DNA of 64,000 nucleotides from Pseudomonas fluorescens (GTDB taxonomy: Bacteria; Pseudomonadota; Gammaproteobacteria; Pseudomonadales; Pseudomonadaceae), in the NCBI RefSeq assembly GCF_902497855.1, contig NZ_CABVHU010000023.1:1-64000 (forward strand), read 5' to 3'. The position numbers were made by a program, and so were the translations under genes. The notes below the pieces were generated by a model that worked only from the letters and a program-made list of their open reading frames with translations, made no database searches and was not told where the DNA came from. Positions 16,192 through 25,439 of the stretch are shown piece by piece. Each line of letters opens with the position of its first letter. Position 1 is the stretch's first letter.

Positions 16192-17757
16192 TCAGCGATT
16201 AAACCGCTCCACCAACGAATACTGAGTATTCGCCGTCTTCGTCAGCTCTTCACTCAACAACGCCGAATGCTGCGCCTGCACCGAAGTCTGGTCCGCCAAA
16301 TGCGAGATGTTACTGATGTTACGGCTGATCTCTTCAGCCACCGCACTTTGCTCTTCCGTCGCCGCCGCAATCTGCGTGGCCATGTCGGTGATATGGGCCA
16401 CCGCCTCACTGATCCCCACCAACGCCTGGTCCGCTTCCAGCACCCGCGCCACACCTTCCTCAGCCTGGCGATGCCCGGCCTCCATGGTCTGCACCGCAGC
16501 GCTCGCAGTCTGCTGCAGCTTGGCGATCAGCGCATGAATCTGCCCAGTAGACTCACTGGTACGCTGCGCCAATTGCCGCACTTCATCCGCCACCACCGCA
16601 AACCCGCGACCCATCTCACCGGCACGCGCCGCTTCAATAGCCGCGTTCAACGCCAACAGGTTGGTCTGGTCGGCAATGCCTTTGATCACATCCACCACAC
16701 CGCCAATTTCGGTGCTGTCCTTGGCCAGCTGAGTCACGGTCAACCCAGTCTCACCGACCACCGTCGACAGACGCTGAATGGCTTCGCGAGTTTCCCCAGC
16801 GATATCCCGCCCACGACCGGTCAAGCGATTGGCCTCCTGAGTCGCATCCGCCGTGCGCTGTACATGGCTGGCAACTTCCTGCGTGGTGGCAGCCATCTGG
16901 TTGACCGCCGTCGCCACCTGCTCGGTTTCCACCCGCTGACGTTCCAGACCGGTGGAGCTGTTATGCGCCAGGGTGTCGGACTGTTTCGCTTGCTCGGTCA
17001 GGTGCTCGGCAGTGTCCTGCAGACGGGTCAGGCAGGTTTTCAGGCGAGCTTCCTGACTCAGAATCGACATCTCCAACCGCGCCTGAGCGCCGCGACTGTC
17101 GGTGTACATCTGCGCAATCAACGGGTCCGACGTGGTCTGCTCGGCCAGGCGCAACAACCGCTTGAGCCCACGCTGCTGCCAGCGCAACCCCATCAGCCCC
17201 AACGGCACCGACAGCCCGGCAGCAAGGGCAAAGCCCCATTGCGAATTCAGCGACGCACCGATCAGGAAACTCAACTGGCTGACCAGAATGAACGGCAACC
17301 AATCCTGCAGCACCGGCAGCCATTTATCCGAGGAAGGCACGGCCGACTTGCCCTGGTTGAGGCGCTGGTAAAGCGCTTCGGCACGGCGAATCTGCTCAGC
17401 CGTAGGCTTGACCCGCACCGACTCGTAACCAATCACCTGCCGGCCTTCGGAAACCGGCGTGACATAAGCGTTGACCCAGTAATGGTCACCGCTCTTGCAG
17501 CGATTCTTGATAATGCCCATCCAGGGCAAACCTTGTTTCAGCGTGGCCCACATGTGCGCGAATACCGCAGCAGGCACGTCGGGGTGACGCACCTGATTAT
17601 GCGGCGCATGGATCAGCTCCTCACGAGTAAACCCGCTGATCTCGACGAAGGCGTCGTTGCAGTAGGTAATCACGCCCTTGGCATCGGTGGTGGAAATCAA
17701 CCGTTGCTGAGCCGGGAAGGTCCGTTCGCGTTGAGTAATGGGCTGGTTGTTACGCAT
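16192..17757 (-). CDS. Aer-like PAS-domain methyl-accepting chemotaxis protein
   Basis: This 521-residue receptor has a PAS domain (about 10-115, with TYCNDAFVEISGFTREEL) and one membrane hairpin (about 145-195), rather than the usual periplasmic sensor. A HAMP-like linker and the MCP signalling hairpin follow, with the conserved tip EAARAGEMGRGFAVVADEVR. This layout is that of Aer-type energy/redox sensors, which bind FAD in PAS and signal through CheA/CheW. It is a single gene with its own terminator. FAD binding is inferred from the layout. Confidence 0.9.
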   Translation of the reverse strand: MRNNQPITQRERTFPAQQRLISTTDAKGVITYCNDAFVEISGFTREELIHAPHNQVRHPDVPAAVFAHMWATLKQGLPWMGIIKNRCKSGDHYWVNAYVTPVSEGRQVIGYESVRVKPTAEQIRRAEALYQRLNQGKSAVPSSDKWLPVLQDWLPFILVSQLSFLIGASLNSQWGFALAAGLSVPLGLMGLRWQQRGLKRLLRLAEQTTSDPLIAQMYTDSRGAQARLEMSILSQEARLKTCLTRLQDTAEHLTEQAKQSDTLAHNSSTGLERQRVETEQVATAVNQMAATTQEVASHVQRTADATQEANRLTGRGRDIAGETREAIQRLSTVVGETGLTVTQLAKDSTEIGGVVDVIKGIADQTNLLALNAAIEAARAGEMGRGFAVVADEVRQLAQRTSESTGQIHALIAKLQQTASAAVQTMEAGHRQAEEGVARVLEADQALVGISEAVAHITDMATQIAAATEEQSAVAEEISRNISNISHLADQTSVQAQHSALLSEELTKTANTQYSLVERFNR

Positions 17758-17879
17758 GGCTATATTCAGTCCGTGAGGCTTTGACAGGGTGTCGGCGGGG
17801 GCGCGGATTTGTTGAGCTTTTATTTTTCAACAGAAGATGGGGACACCGATCGCTCATGTTCTGCATGGCAAGCTGATCG

Positions 17880-18560
17880 CCGCCCCGACTCCCACAGACA
17901 TACCCCGATCTAATGTAGGAGCTGGCTTGCCAGCGAAGGCGGCGCCAAAGCCAACCCAATTCCCGCAGACGTACCCCGATCAAAATGTAGGAGCTGGCTT
18001 GCCAGCGAAAGCGACGCCCCAGCCAACCCAATTCCCGCAGACGTACCCCGATCAAATGTAGGAGCTGGCTTGCCAGCGAAAGCGGCGCCAAAGCCAACCC
18101 AATTCCCGCAGACGTACCCCGATCAAAATGTAGGAGCTGGCTTGCCAGCGAAAGCGACGCCCCAGCCAACCCAATTCCCGCAGACGTACCCCGATCAAAT
18201 GTAGGAGCTGGCTTGCCAGCGAAAGCGGCGCCAAAGCCAACCCAATTCCCGCAGACGTACCCCGATCAAAATGTAGGAGCTGGCTTGCCAGCGAAAGCGA
18301 CGCCCCAGCCAACCCAATTCCCGCAGACGTACCCCGATCAAATGTAGGAGCTGGCTTGCCAGCGAAAGCGGCGCCACAGCCAACCCAATTCCCGCAGATG
18401 TACCCCGATCAAATGTAGGAGCTGGCTTGCCAGCGAAAGCGGCGCCACAGCCAACCCAATTCCCGCAGACGTACCCCGATCAAATGTAGGAGCTGGCTTG
18501 CCAGCGAAAGCGGCGCCACAGCCAACCCAATTCCCGCAGATGTACCCCAATCTAATGGTA
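17880..18560. repeat. Nine-unit tandem array of single-arm REPs, period 71/72 bp
   Basis: Units begin TGTAGGAGCTGGCTTGCCAG at 17914, 17986, 18057, 18129, 18200, 18272, 18343, 18414 and 18485, all in the same orientation. Each unit continues with AGCCAACCCAATTCCCGCAG and ACGTACCCCGATCAA. The first six alternate between two subtypes (GGCGCCAAAGCC and GACGCCCCAGCC), giving a 143-bp higher-order dimer; the last three share a third form, GGCGCCACAGCC. The array is in the intergenic region upstream of the chemoreceptor and contains no plausible gene. Confidence 0.93.
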
Positions 18561-18585
18561 GGTCGGCTCTCTTCAGAATGATGCT

Positions 18586-18753
18586 TCAAGCGCAGGCGCC
18601 AGCCATGACGCCTACAGGCTCCATATCCTTGCCTTTCAGCACTGCGGCTTTCATGAACCGACGCTGATTAGCAGATGTCGAGCCACCCAGACGCATAGCG
18701 TCGGCGGTAAATTTAGCTACCTGCAAAGGTTTTGCGTTCTGCGTCTTTTGCAT
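18586..18753 (-). CDS. Small hypothetical protein (55 aa)
   Basis: The frame encodes a basic polar protein with TADAMRLGGSTSANQRRFMK and ending in GVMAGACA. No domain is recognised. The start at 18753 is chosen because the codons before it look non-coding; the ribosome site (CAGGTG) is weak. The composition is more protein-like than surrounding random frames, so it may be a real small gene of the genus, but expression is unproven. Confidence 0.45.
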   Translation of the reverse strand: MQKTQNAKPLQVAKFTADAMRLGGSTSANQRRFMKAAVLKGKDMEPVGVMAGACA

Positions 18754-18845
18754 GGAGTGGACACCTGTAAAGGCTACTTGATTGCGCGCTGGCGTCGCTT
18801 CGCAAGGCAATGAAGAGGAAAGAATGAAGGGAGCAACCCCCCATT

Positions 18846-19175
18846 CTAAACACCCGCCGAAGCCCGCGGCCGCAACCGCCGCCCAATCACCTCCAGCACA
18901 TCACACCCATCCCGCAATGGAACGGCGCAGAGCAAGGCGAAGTCACTGAGAATGAACGACTCGCACTCGATCGAACCGCGCATGGACAGGTTTTCCAGCA
19001 CCTGGGTCACGGCCTGAATCCGATGGTTAGCCGCGTCGACCAAGACATCCAATGGCGCCTGGGTATCGACGAAGAGGGTGGGCATGTCGCTGCAATTATT
19101 GGTGAGCGCCTTGAAGCGATTTTCGGGGTGAGGGGTTGGTTTTATGTAGGGTGAGTCTGAAGCACTTGATGTCAT
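18846..19175 (-). CDS. Small hypothetical protein, DUF6124/DUF3077-like
   Basis: This 109-residue soluble protein has the layout of the Pseudomonas DUF6124 and DUF3077 small proteins: a polar N-terminus, then LFVDTQAPLDVLVDAANHRI, a helical region and a C-terminal helix. Identity to the two other members in this window is low, so family membership is an inference. It is on the same strand as the 55-aa gene downstream. The function is unknown. Confidence 0.55.
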   Translation of the reverse strand: MTSSASDSPYIKPTPHPENRFKALTNNCSDMPTLFVDTQAPLDVLVDAANHRIQAVTQVLENLSMRGSIECESFILSDFALLCAVPLRDGCDVLEVIGRRLRPRASAGV

Positions 19176-19891
19176 TTTTTAACGGCCCTGGAGAGTGAGT
19201 TCAGCTGCCAACGACTTTTCCTGAAGGGTAGGGTGGCAGCCGTACGCGGGAGTAGGAAACTGAGGAAATACACCAAACCCAGCCACGTCGAAACGTGCCC
19301 CGCGCACGGCCGCCGCGACGATTTACAGACACGAATCAAGTGCCGAAATCAAACGACAGCGCCGGTGCGCGGTGTATTTCCAAGGGTTCCTACACCCTGC
19401 CACCACATTGGCGGCGACAGCGAAAAGACTACCCATGCAGCACACGTCGCACCAGTTCATGCAAACCGCTAAAACTTGAAGGAAATCTCCGACGACGACG
19501 TCCAGAAATTTCACTTGGCCATAGGCCCCTCTACACGAACAAATCTCGCTCTCACAAATCGATGCAGCCCTTTAGAAACAAGGCTTCCCCACGATTGAGG
19601 GCAAAGCGGTCACAAATTTCATCAGGTTCAACCCTGACGATTTCGAACCAACCTCCACACGCAAAACAAGGCGCGGGGCACTGTACGTAGAATCAGTGAG
19701 AAAAGAAGTCAGGAAAGGTCGGCGTAGCGAGTAGGAAAATTCGCTCAAGTTTAAAACCGACGCTTCCTACGCACTCATCAGAAGTGTCTTATTTCCAACT
19801 AAGTCAACTTCACCAAAGCTTCCATCCCCCAGGATCAGGGTGGAAGCAAAGCCCTTCCTCTCGTCAACATTCAGACCAGGAAGGCCTGACC
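19176..19891. other. 716-bp intergenic region with no recognised gene
   Basis: This stretch precedes the type VI island. I see no convincing reading frame, terminator or repeat in it. Open frames of up to about 130 codons have no recognisable similarity and unusual composition. The promoter of vgrG should lie here, and AGGAAGG sits 10 bp before its start. Confidence 0.5.
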
Positions 19892-22800
19892 ATGCCCAAC
19901 CCTATACGCACTTTCTTCGACCACAGCCGCCACAAACTCAGCGTCTACAACTTCGACGCGACCCTCGACGTCCTGGCCTTCCACGGCGAAGAACAACTGA
20001 GCCAGCCGTTCCACTACGTCATCGAATTCACCTGCAGCGAACAGGACATCGCCGCCGACCAGCTGCTCAACCGCGACGCCCGGTTCAGCCTGCACGCCCC
20101 GCCGCGCCAGCACAGCTTTCTGACCCGGGACCTCCCGATCAAACCGCTGCGCACCCTGCACGGCGTGGTCACCGGGTTCAAACGCCTGTCCGGCTCCGTC
20201 AACGAAGCCCGCTACGAAATCACCCTGCAACCGCGCCTGGCCTTGCTCGCCCGTGGCCAGCAGTTCCGCCTCTATCAACACCAGTCCGTGCCGGAAATCG
20301 TCGAACACATCCTGCGCAGCCGCCACGATTTTCGCGGCGAGGATTTTTTCTTCAAGCTCACGCGCAAGTACCCGAAACGCCTGCAAGTCATGCAATACGG
20401 TGAAAGCGACCTGGCCTTCATCGCCCGCCTGCTGGCCGAGGTCGGCATCTGGTACCGCTTCACCGGCGACGAGCGCCTGCACCTCGACGTCGTCGAATTC
20501 CACGACGACCAGCTGCATTACCAGTCCGGCATCCAGCTGCCTTGCCACTCACCGGCCGGCCTGAGCAGCAGCGAGCAGGACGGCGTGTGGGCCTTGCAAA
20601 CCCAACACCAGGTAGTCGAACGCCAGGTCAATATCCGCACCTACCAGCACCGCGACGCCTACGCCCACCTGGACGGCGAGATCGATCATACTCGCGGCGC
20701 GACCACCACCTACGGCGAGGCCTATCACTACGCCGAACCCTACACCGCCCTCGGCGACCGCTACCAATTCTACGAAGACCTGCCACCGGAAACCGGCTAC
20801 TTCTACGCCCGCCTGCAACACGAACGCTACCTCAACGACCAGACCCGCCTCAGCGGCACCAGCAGCAGCGCGACCCTGGCCCCCGGCCAAGTGCTGGAAA
20901 TCACCGGCGACGCGCCCCAGGCCTTCGCCCGCGGCACGGTGATCACCCACCTCAGCACCCGCGCCGCCCGCGATGCCAGCTTCGAGGCCCGGTTCCAGGC
21001 CATCCCCTATTCGGAAAGCGTGTGCTTCCGTCCACCGCTGCTGGCCAAACCGCAGATCGCCGGCACCCTCCCGGCCCGGGTCAGCAACCCGCAAAAAAAC
21101 GACCCCTACGCCGAAATCGACGTCGAAGGGCGCTACTGCGTGCAGTTCCTGTTCGACCGCGACACCTGGAAACCCGGCCAGGAAAGCATGTGGCTACGCC
21201 TGGCCCGGCCCTACGCCGGCGACACCCACGGCCTGCATTTGCCACTGATCGCCGGCACCGAAGTCGCGGTGGCCTTCGAACAGGGCGACCCGGACCGTCC
21301 CTACATCGCCCACGCCCTGCACGACAGCGAACACCGGGACCACGTGACCCTGCGTGCACGCAATTACAAGCGCAACGTGCTGCGAACGCCGGCCAATAAC
21401 AAGCTGCGGATGGAGGACACAAGGGGCAAAGAGCACGTCAAGCTGAGTACCGAGCACAGTGGCAAAAGCCAGCTGAATCTTGGGCATTTGGTCGATGCCG
21501 AGCAGCAGAGGCGGGGTGAAGGGTTTGAGTTGCGCACCGATGGCTGGGGTGCGATTCGGGCGGGGAAGGGGTTGTTGATCAGTGCTGATGAACAGCCGAA
21601 AGCGCAGGGCGAAACGCTCGGCATGAATGAAGCTCTGGCGCAACTGGAAGAGGCATTACAACGTGTGCAAAGGTTGGCCCGTAACGCCGTAGTGGCAGGG
21701 GGGCTGGAGGCGGATGAGACCGTGCCCAAGCAGCTGAAGGCCGCGTTGGGGCAATTGAAAGAGGCCGGCTTGCTTGTCTCGGCCCCTGCCGGCGTGGCGC
21801 TGGTTACGCCAGCGCATATGCAGTTGGCGGCTGGTCAGACCCTTAGCGCAGTGAGCAACAACACTGACTTTAGTGCGCTCAAGCGTTTTACGGTGACGGC
21901 GGGTCAAGCCATTGGCCTGTTCGCGCAAAAGCTCGGGTTGAAGTTAATTGCCAACCAAGGCGCTGTGTCGATCCAGGCACAGAACGACCGCCTTGAACTG
22001 TTGGCCAGGCAAGGTCTGGACATCAGCAGCACCGAGGACGAAATCCGCATCACTGCGAAAAAGAAAATCACCCTCAACGTTGGCAGCAACTACATCACCC
22101 TCGATCCCTATCGCATCGAGATAGGGTCACCGGGTGAAGTCGAGATCAAGTCTCCACACTTCGATTACGTCCCGTCGGCGGGCAGATTGAAAACTGCGCT
22201 CTCCCCGCTGGCTGAACCGTTGGCCGACGTGCCTAACAAACTTCTGTTGAACTTTTACGATGCCGCGGCCAAGCCCATTACAGATGTGCCTTATACCCTG
22301 ACGTTTGACAATGGCCTGGTGCTGCAAGGGACACTGGACGAGCACGGCCATGCCCAGCACAGCCCTGTTCCGGATAAACCGGCGCGTGTGCAGTACCAAC
22401 TTCCTGAACCTGAACCGGATCAGCCTTGGCCTTCCTATGACTTGTTACTGCAACAGTGTCCGATTGGAGAGCATGACGAGCAACTTCGTTTGGTCGGTCC
22501 GGATGGTGAGTCGGCAAGTCATCTTAAATATTCGGCCACTTTGGCTGACGGCCGTATTATTGAGGGTATGACTGATGTCCGAGGGTATACGCAGCGTTTT
22601 GTGACCTTGCAGCCAATTCAATTTACTTCCTTGACACTCCTTCCACCGGAGGGGGGCGAGGTATTCTGTTGCGCCGCGAAGAATGCCCAAGCCCCACTGG
22701 TGATTGATCTGACATCCAGCAACATCGCCACTAATGCCACCGATGTGGGCACATCATCTCGAACTGTACCGCTTCCCAAAGGAAAAAAGCGTTCCTTGAC

Positions 22801-23311
22801 CGCAGACGAAATATCCATGGCCAGAACTGTGTTTAAAAATGCTGTCGATTATAGCAAGGTCAAAGTGCATCGCGGCGGCTGGTGGTTATTCTTTGGTCAA
22901 CAAAATACAGCCGTCACGCCTAATGGTGAAATGTATTACCCGGAAAGCACGAAGTACTATAGAGATGATTTTGCCAATACTAACGATGATAGGGATAAAG
23001 CCTTGTTCATGCATGAGATAACTCATGTGTGGCAGTACCAGCTTGGTTATCCAGTGAAGAAGTATGGGCTGACGGTGAGTGCTCAGGGGGCGGCGGCATA
23101 CGAATACACCTTGAAGAGTAATGGGGAGTTGTCCGATTACAATATGGAACAGCAAGCTGAAATTGTTTCGGATTACTTTATTATTTGTGTGCTCGGAAAT
23201 CCTCGTGGGGTGTGGAATCAACGTAACTATACCCAAAGCCCTCAGCTTCTGGTCTCGACACTTCAGGACTTTCTGGAGAATCCTGCCAGCAAAGCAAATC
23301 TTCCTGCTTGA
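19892..23311 (+). CDS. vgrG: Type VI secretion VgrG tip with C-terminal zinc metallopeptidase effector domain
   Basis: This is a 1139-residue evolved VgrG. The N-terminal gp27/gp5-like spike region (about 10-560) and a DUF2345 region (about 600-770) are followed by a transthyretin-like linker (LLLNFYDAAAKPITDVPYTL) and a C-terminal domain. That domain carries the zinc motif HEITH at H1041/E1042/H1045 and a likely third ligand E1090 in EQQAEIV. Ligand spacing and context resemble P. aeruginosa VgrG2b, whose metallopeptidase domain is toxic in the periplasm. The next gene encodes an exported small protein, the expected immunity partner. ATG at 19892 is chosen for its AGGAAGG and the family start MPNPIRTFF. 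GC content falls in the last 350 codons, as if the toxin module had been swapped in. Confidence 0.92.
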   Translation: MPNPIRTFFDHSRHKLSVYNFDATLDVLAFHGEEQLSQPFHYVIEFTCSEQDIAADQLLNRDARFSLHAPPRQHSFLTRDLPIKPLRTLHGVVTGFKRLSGSVNEARYEITLQPRLALLARGQQFRLYQHQSVPEIVEHILRSRHDFRGEDFFFKLTRKYPKRLQVMQYGESDLAFIARLLAEVGIWYRFTGDERLHLDVVEFHDDQLHYQSGIQLPCHSPAGLSSSEQDGVWALQTQHQVVERQVNIRTYQHRDAYAHLDGEIDHTRGATTTYGEAYHYAEPYTALGDRYQFYEDLPPETGYFYARLQHERYLNDQTRLSGTSSSATLAPGQVLEITGDAPQAFARGTVITHLSTRAARDASFEARFQAIPYSESVCFRPPLLAKPQIAGTLPARVSNPQKNDPYAEIDVEGRYCVQFLFDRDTWKPGQESMWLRLARPYAGDTHGLHLPLIAGTEVAVAFEQGDPDRPYIAHALHDSEHRDHVTLRARNYKRNVLRTPANNKLRMEDTRGKEHVKLSTEHSGKSQLNLGHLVDAEQQRRGEGFELRTDGWGAIRAGKGLLISADEQPKAQGETLGMNEALAQLEEALQRVQRLARNAVVAGGLEADETVPKQLKAALGQLKEAGLLVSAPAGVALVTPAHMQLAAGQTLSAVSNNTDFSALKRFTVTAGQAIGLFAQKLGLKLIANQGAVSIQAQNDRLELLARQGLDISSTEDEIRITAKKKITLNVGSNYITLDPYRIEIGSPGEVEIKSPHFDYVPSAGRLKTALSPLAEPLADVPNKLLLNFYDAAAKPITDVPYTLTFDNGLVLQGTLDEHGHAQHSPVPDKPARVQYQLPEPEPDQPWPSYDLLLQQCPIGEHDEQLRLVGPDGESASHLKYSATLADGRIIEGMTDVRGYTQRFVTLQPIQFTSLTLLPPEGGEVFCCAAKNAQAPLVIDLTSSNIATNATDVGTSSRTVPLPKGKKRSLTADEISMARTVFKNAVDYSKVKVHRGGWWLFFGQQNTAVTPNGEMYYPESTKYYRDDFANTNDDRDKALFMHEITHVWQYQLGYPVKKYGLTVSAQGAAAYEYTLKSNGELSDYNMEQQAEIVSDYFIICVLGNPRGVWNQRNYTQSPQLLVSTLQDFLENPASKANLPA

Positions 23312-23322
23312 AGGAAAAGTCT

Positions 23323-23862
23323 ATGAAGATCTTAGCTTTTTTATTGATTGGGTTGAATTTTATATTTTTGGAGTCTGCTGAGGCGACGTCATTTGGACGC
23401 AGGGAAAGTGCGACTATTTCTTCGGTTAATAGTAGGCCGGCCATTTGTCTGCCAAATGATACAGGGGAAGTATTTTTGGTCGGCTGGATATCATTGATGC
23501 AAAGTTATGTGCGAAATGCCGGCGCTTGGGGGGTTGCACTTAAATCGGGTGCTAAACCATTAGAGCTGTTGCCGGGTGGATGTGTAGTGTTTGGCGTCGT
23601 GCCAGAGGGGTACGAGCTGGATGACTATAAAGTAAAGACTCATCCATTGAAGCTTGAAGTAAATAACACCTATATATTTAGTTTGATTGACGCTTCTCGG
23701 CCAAGGGATAGCTATACAGCTGTTTTTTGTATCGGTAACACTGCGAGTGGAACTGTGGAGTACCTTCAATATACTCGTTTGGCAGATGGTAGTGAGCTTG
23801 TCCCCCCTTGCGATGGTAGGCGTAATGGAAATGCTGCGAAACATTTTTCACCTGATAATTAA
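23323..23862 (+). CDS. Exported small protein, putative immunity protein to the VgrG metallopeptidase domain
   Basis: This 179-residue protein has a clear signal peptide (MKILAFLLIGLNFIFLESAE, cleavage near AEA). The mature part has four cysteines and no known domain. It starts 12 bp after vgrG with AAGGAAAA before the ATG. Its position and periplasmic targeting mirror the immunity gene next to vgrG2b of P. aeruginosa, where the toxin acts in the periplasm. Immunity is inferred from position only; the sequence itself is not recognised. The coding region is AT-rich like the toxin end of vgrG. Confidence 0.65.
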   Translation: MKILAFLLIGLNFIFLESAEATSFGRRESATISSVNSRPAICLPNDTGEVFLVGWISLMQSYVRNAGAWGVALKSGAKPLELLPGGCVVFGVVPEGYELDDYKVKTHPLKLEVNNTYIFSLIDASRPRDSYTAVFCIGNTASGTVEYLQYTRLADGSELVPPCDGRRNGNAAKHFSPDN

Positions 23863-23980
23863 CAACGAGTGGTACATGCAAGATATGTAGTTTGAGTCGT
23901 GCTCGAAAGCACGTGCCATCCCGGAACAGTTACGTACACCTTGTATTGGTAATTTTCTTATCGTTAAACATGGATGCCGC

Positions 23981-25438
23981 ATGAATTCGGAACTGCAAAA
24001 CGCCTTGGCGTTCTACGAGCCTGCTCCACAGGACGCTTACTCAGGCGTCGAGGGGAAATGGCTCTGGCTGTGGGAAGTGCTACAGGGGGATTTCCACGAG
24101 AATCCGACCACCGCACAAACTGTCACGGGAACGTTGATTTTCATGATTCCTTTGGTCGATCAGATTGGTGATGTGCGCGACCTGATTGCCAATTGCCAAA
24201 AAATCAACAAGGACAGCAGTGATGCTTGGGGTTGGGTATCGTTGATATTAACGCTTATCGGGTTGTTTCCTACAGTGGGGTCGTTGCTGAAAGGCTGTCT
24301 TAAAATTATCGTTTTTTCTGTTCGGAAATACCTTTTCAAAGCCCTGAAGCCTGCGCCGCGTATAGATGGGGCTGTGCTTGATCAGGCGATGCTTTTATTA
24401 AATCGTTACTTAGATTACCCAGCAGTAAGGAAAGTCCTTGCTTCAATGAAGGTTTACAATCCATGTCATTATTTAGCTGGAAAATTGACTGAGTTAAACA
24501 GGAGTCTGTCTGTACAGGGACTGCTGGCACGACTGGATGAACTAATGCAGGTCACGCGTCAGTTGTTTGATTCCGTCATGAGTTTCGGGCCGAATGCATT
24601 GGGGGCCCGGATAGAACGACTCTGGACAATCATAGTGGATGTCAGAAACAAGGCTGATGAAGGCCTGGCAAAGGCATTGCGCCCGGCGCAGGACTATCTG
24701 GACCAGATCATCAATCGGCTACGGGTCGAAGGGGACAATGCCTACCGCGCGCGACCAGGAAACAATTCACATGTGTTGGGACAGCGCGAGGTCGCTGAGT
24801 TGGAGTTGATTAAACAGAAAAAAGTGGATTGGGTTGATGAAGTAGAGAGTTTAAGATATCCGGCTTTGCAACAATTTCCACCAGATGCTTTCAAGGATAT
24901 TGCCAAGGGCTGGCCAGATATCAGCGATACCTCTAAGAACAAAGCATTGGTGGGTAGGTTTGAAACCTTCGATATATCAATGCAAGCATCTACTGTTTCG
25001 CCGGGTGAACGACTTTTTCGAGTGGTGGATCCCAGTTCCGGTGATAACAGTATTTTCTGGCTTCGCGAAGCGGAATTTGACGCGCTGAAGTCGAAAAGCC
25101 AATGGCGAAGTGAACTAGCGGTTTGGAAACAATGGAATGAGAACGGTGAATTTGTGGTCTATACCGTGCCGCCGGGGCAACCGCTCAAAGTCTGGGAGGG
25201 GCGCGCGGGGACCCAGGAGTTTCCACGCGAACCGAAATACAAACTGCAGGGAGGTCGGCAGCAGATAGCTCTGAATCCTGATGATCTTACTCCTAAATAT
25301 ATCTCTCCCAGGCAGAAAACCAATTGGGGATATGACGATGGTACTGGCGATACGAACCTTGATCCTTTCAAGCCATACCTGGGCTTGCCGGAATTAACCC
25401 ATAAATGGTTTGTACCGAACGTAAAAAAGGAGCTTTGA
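23981..25438 (+). CDS. Putative type VI effector with pre-toxin region and ART/NADase-like C-terminus
   Basis: This 485-residue protein has an N-terminal region with two hydrophobic stretches around TGTLIFMIPLVDQIGDVRDL and WGWVSLILTLIGLFPTVGSL, a pattern seen before toxin domains in polymorphic and type VI effectors. The middle is helical (about 130-300). The last 150 residues contain RLFRVVDPSSGDNSIFW (R344-W359), FVVYTVPPGQPLKVWEG and GGRQQI (G424-I429). This order loosely resembles NAD-using toxin folds (ADP-ribosyltransferase or TNT-type NADase), but I cannot match it firmly. It lies between vgrG and PAAR and is followed at 1 bp by two paralogous genes, as in effector-immunity modules. 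Confidence 0.6.
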   Translation: MNSELQNALAFYEPAPQDAYSGVEGKWLWLWEVLQGDFHENPTTAQTVTGTLIFMIPLVDQIGDVRDLIANCQKINKDSSDAWGWVSLILTLIGLFPTVGSLLKGCLKIIVFSVRKYLFKALKPAPRIDGAVLDQAMLLLNRYLDYPAVRKVLASMKVYNPCHYLAGKLTELNRSLSVQGLLARLDELMQVTRQLFDSVMSFGPNALGARIERLWTIIVDVRNKADEGLAKALRPAQDYLDQIINRLRVEGDNAYRARPGNNSHVLGQREVAELELIKQKKVDWVDEVESLRYPALQQFPPDAFKDIAKGWPDISDTSKNKALVGRFETFDISMQASTVSPGERLFRVVDPSSGDNSIFWLREAEFDALKSKSQWRSELAVWKQWNENGEFVVYTVPPGQPLKVWEGRAGTQEFPREPKYKLQGGRQQIALNPDDLTPKYISPRQKTNWGYDDGTGDTNLDPFKPYLGLPELTHKWFVPNVKKEL

Positions 25439-25439
25439 A

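Noticed and set aside
17880..18560. CRISPR-like array
   Set aside because: Both the 'repeat' and the 'spacer' parts are conserved between units, the core is REP, and no cas gene is near.
17750..18589. Several minus-strand reading frames encoding LSLASQLLHFDRG-like repeats
   Set aside because: They are produced by the 71/72-bp half-REP tandem array; the repeated peptide is only the translation of the repeat unit.
19295..19690. 131-codon plus-strand frame before vgrG
   Set aside because: No similarity, poor start context and unusual composition; left as an unassigned intergenic region.
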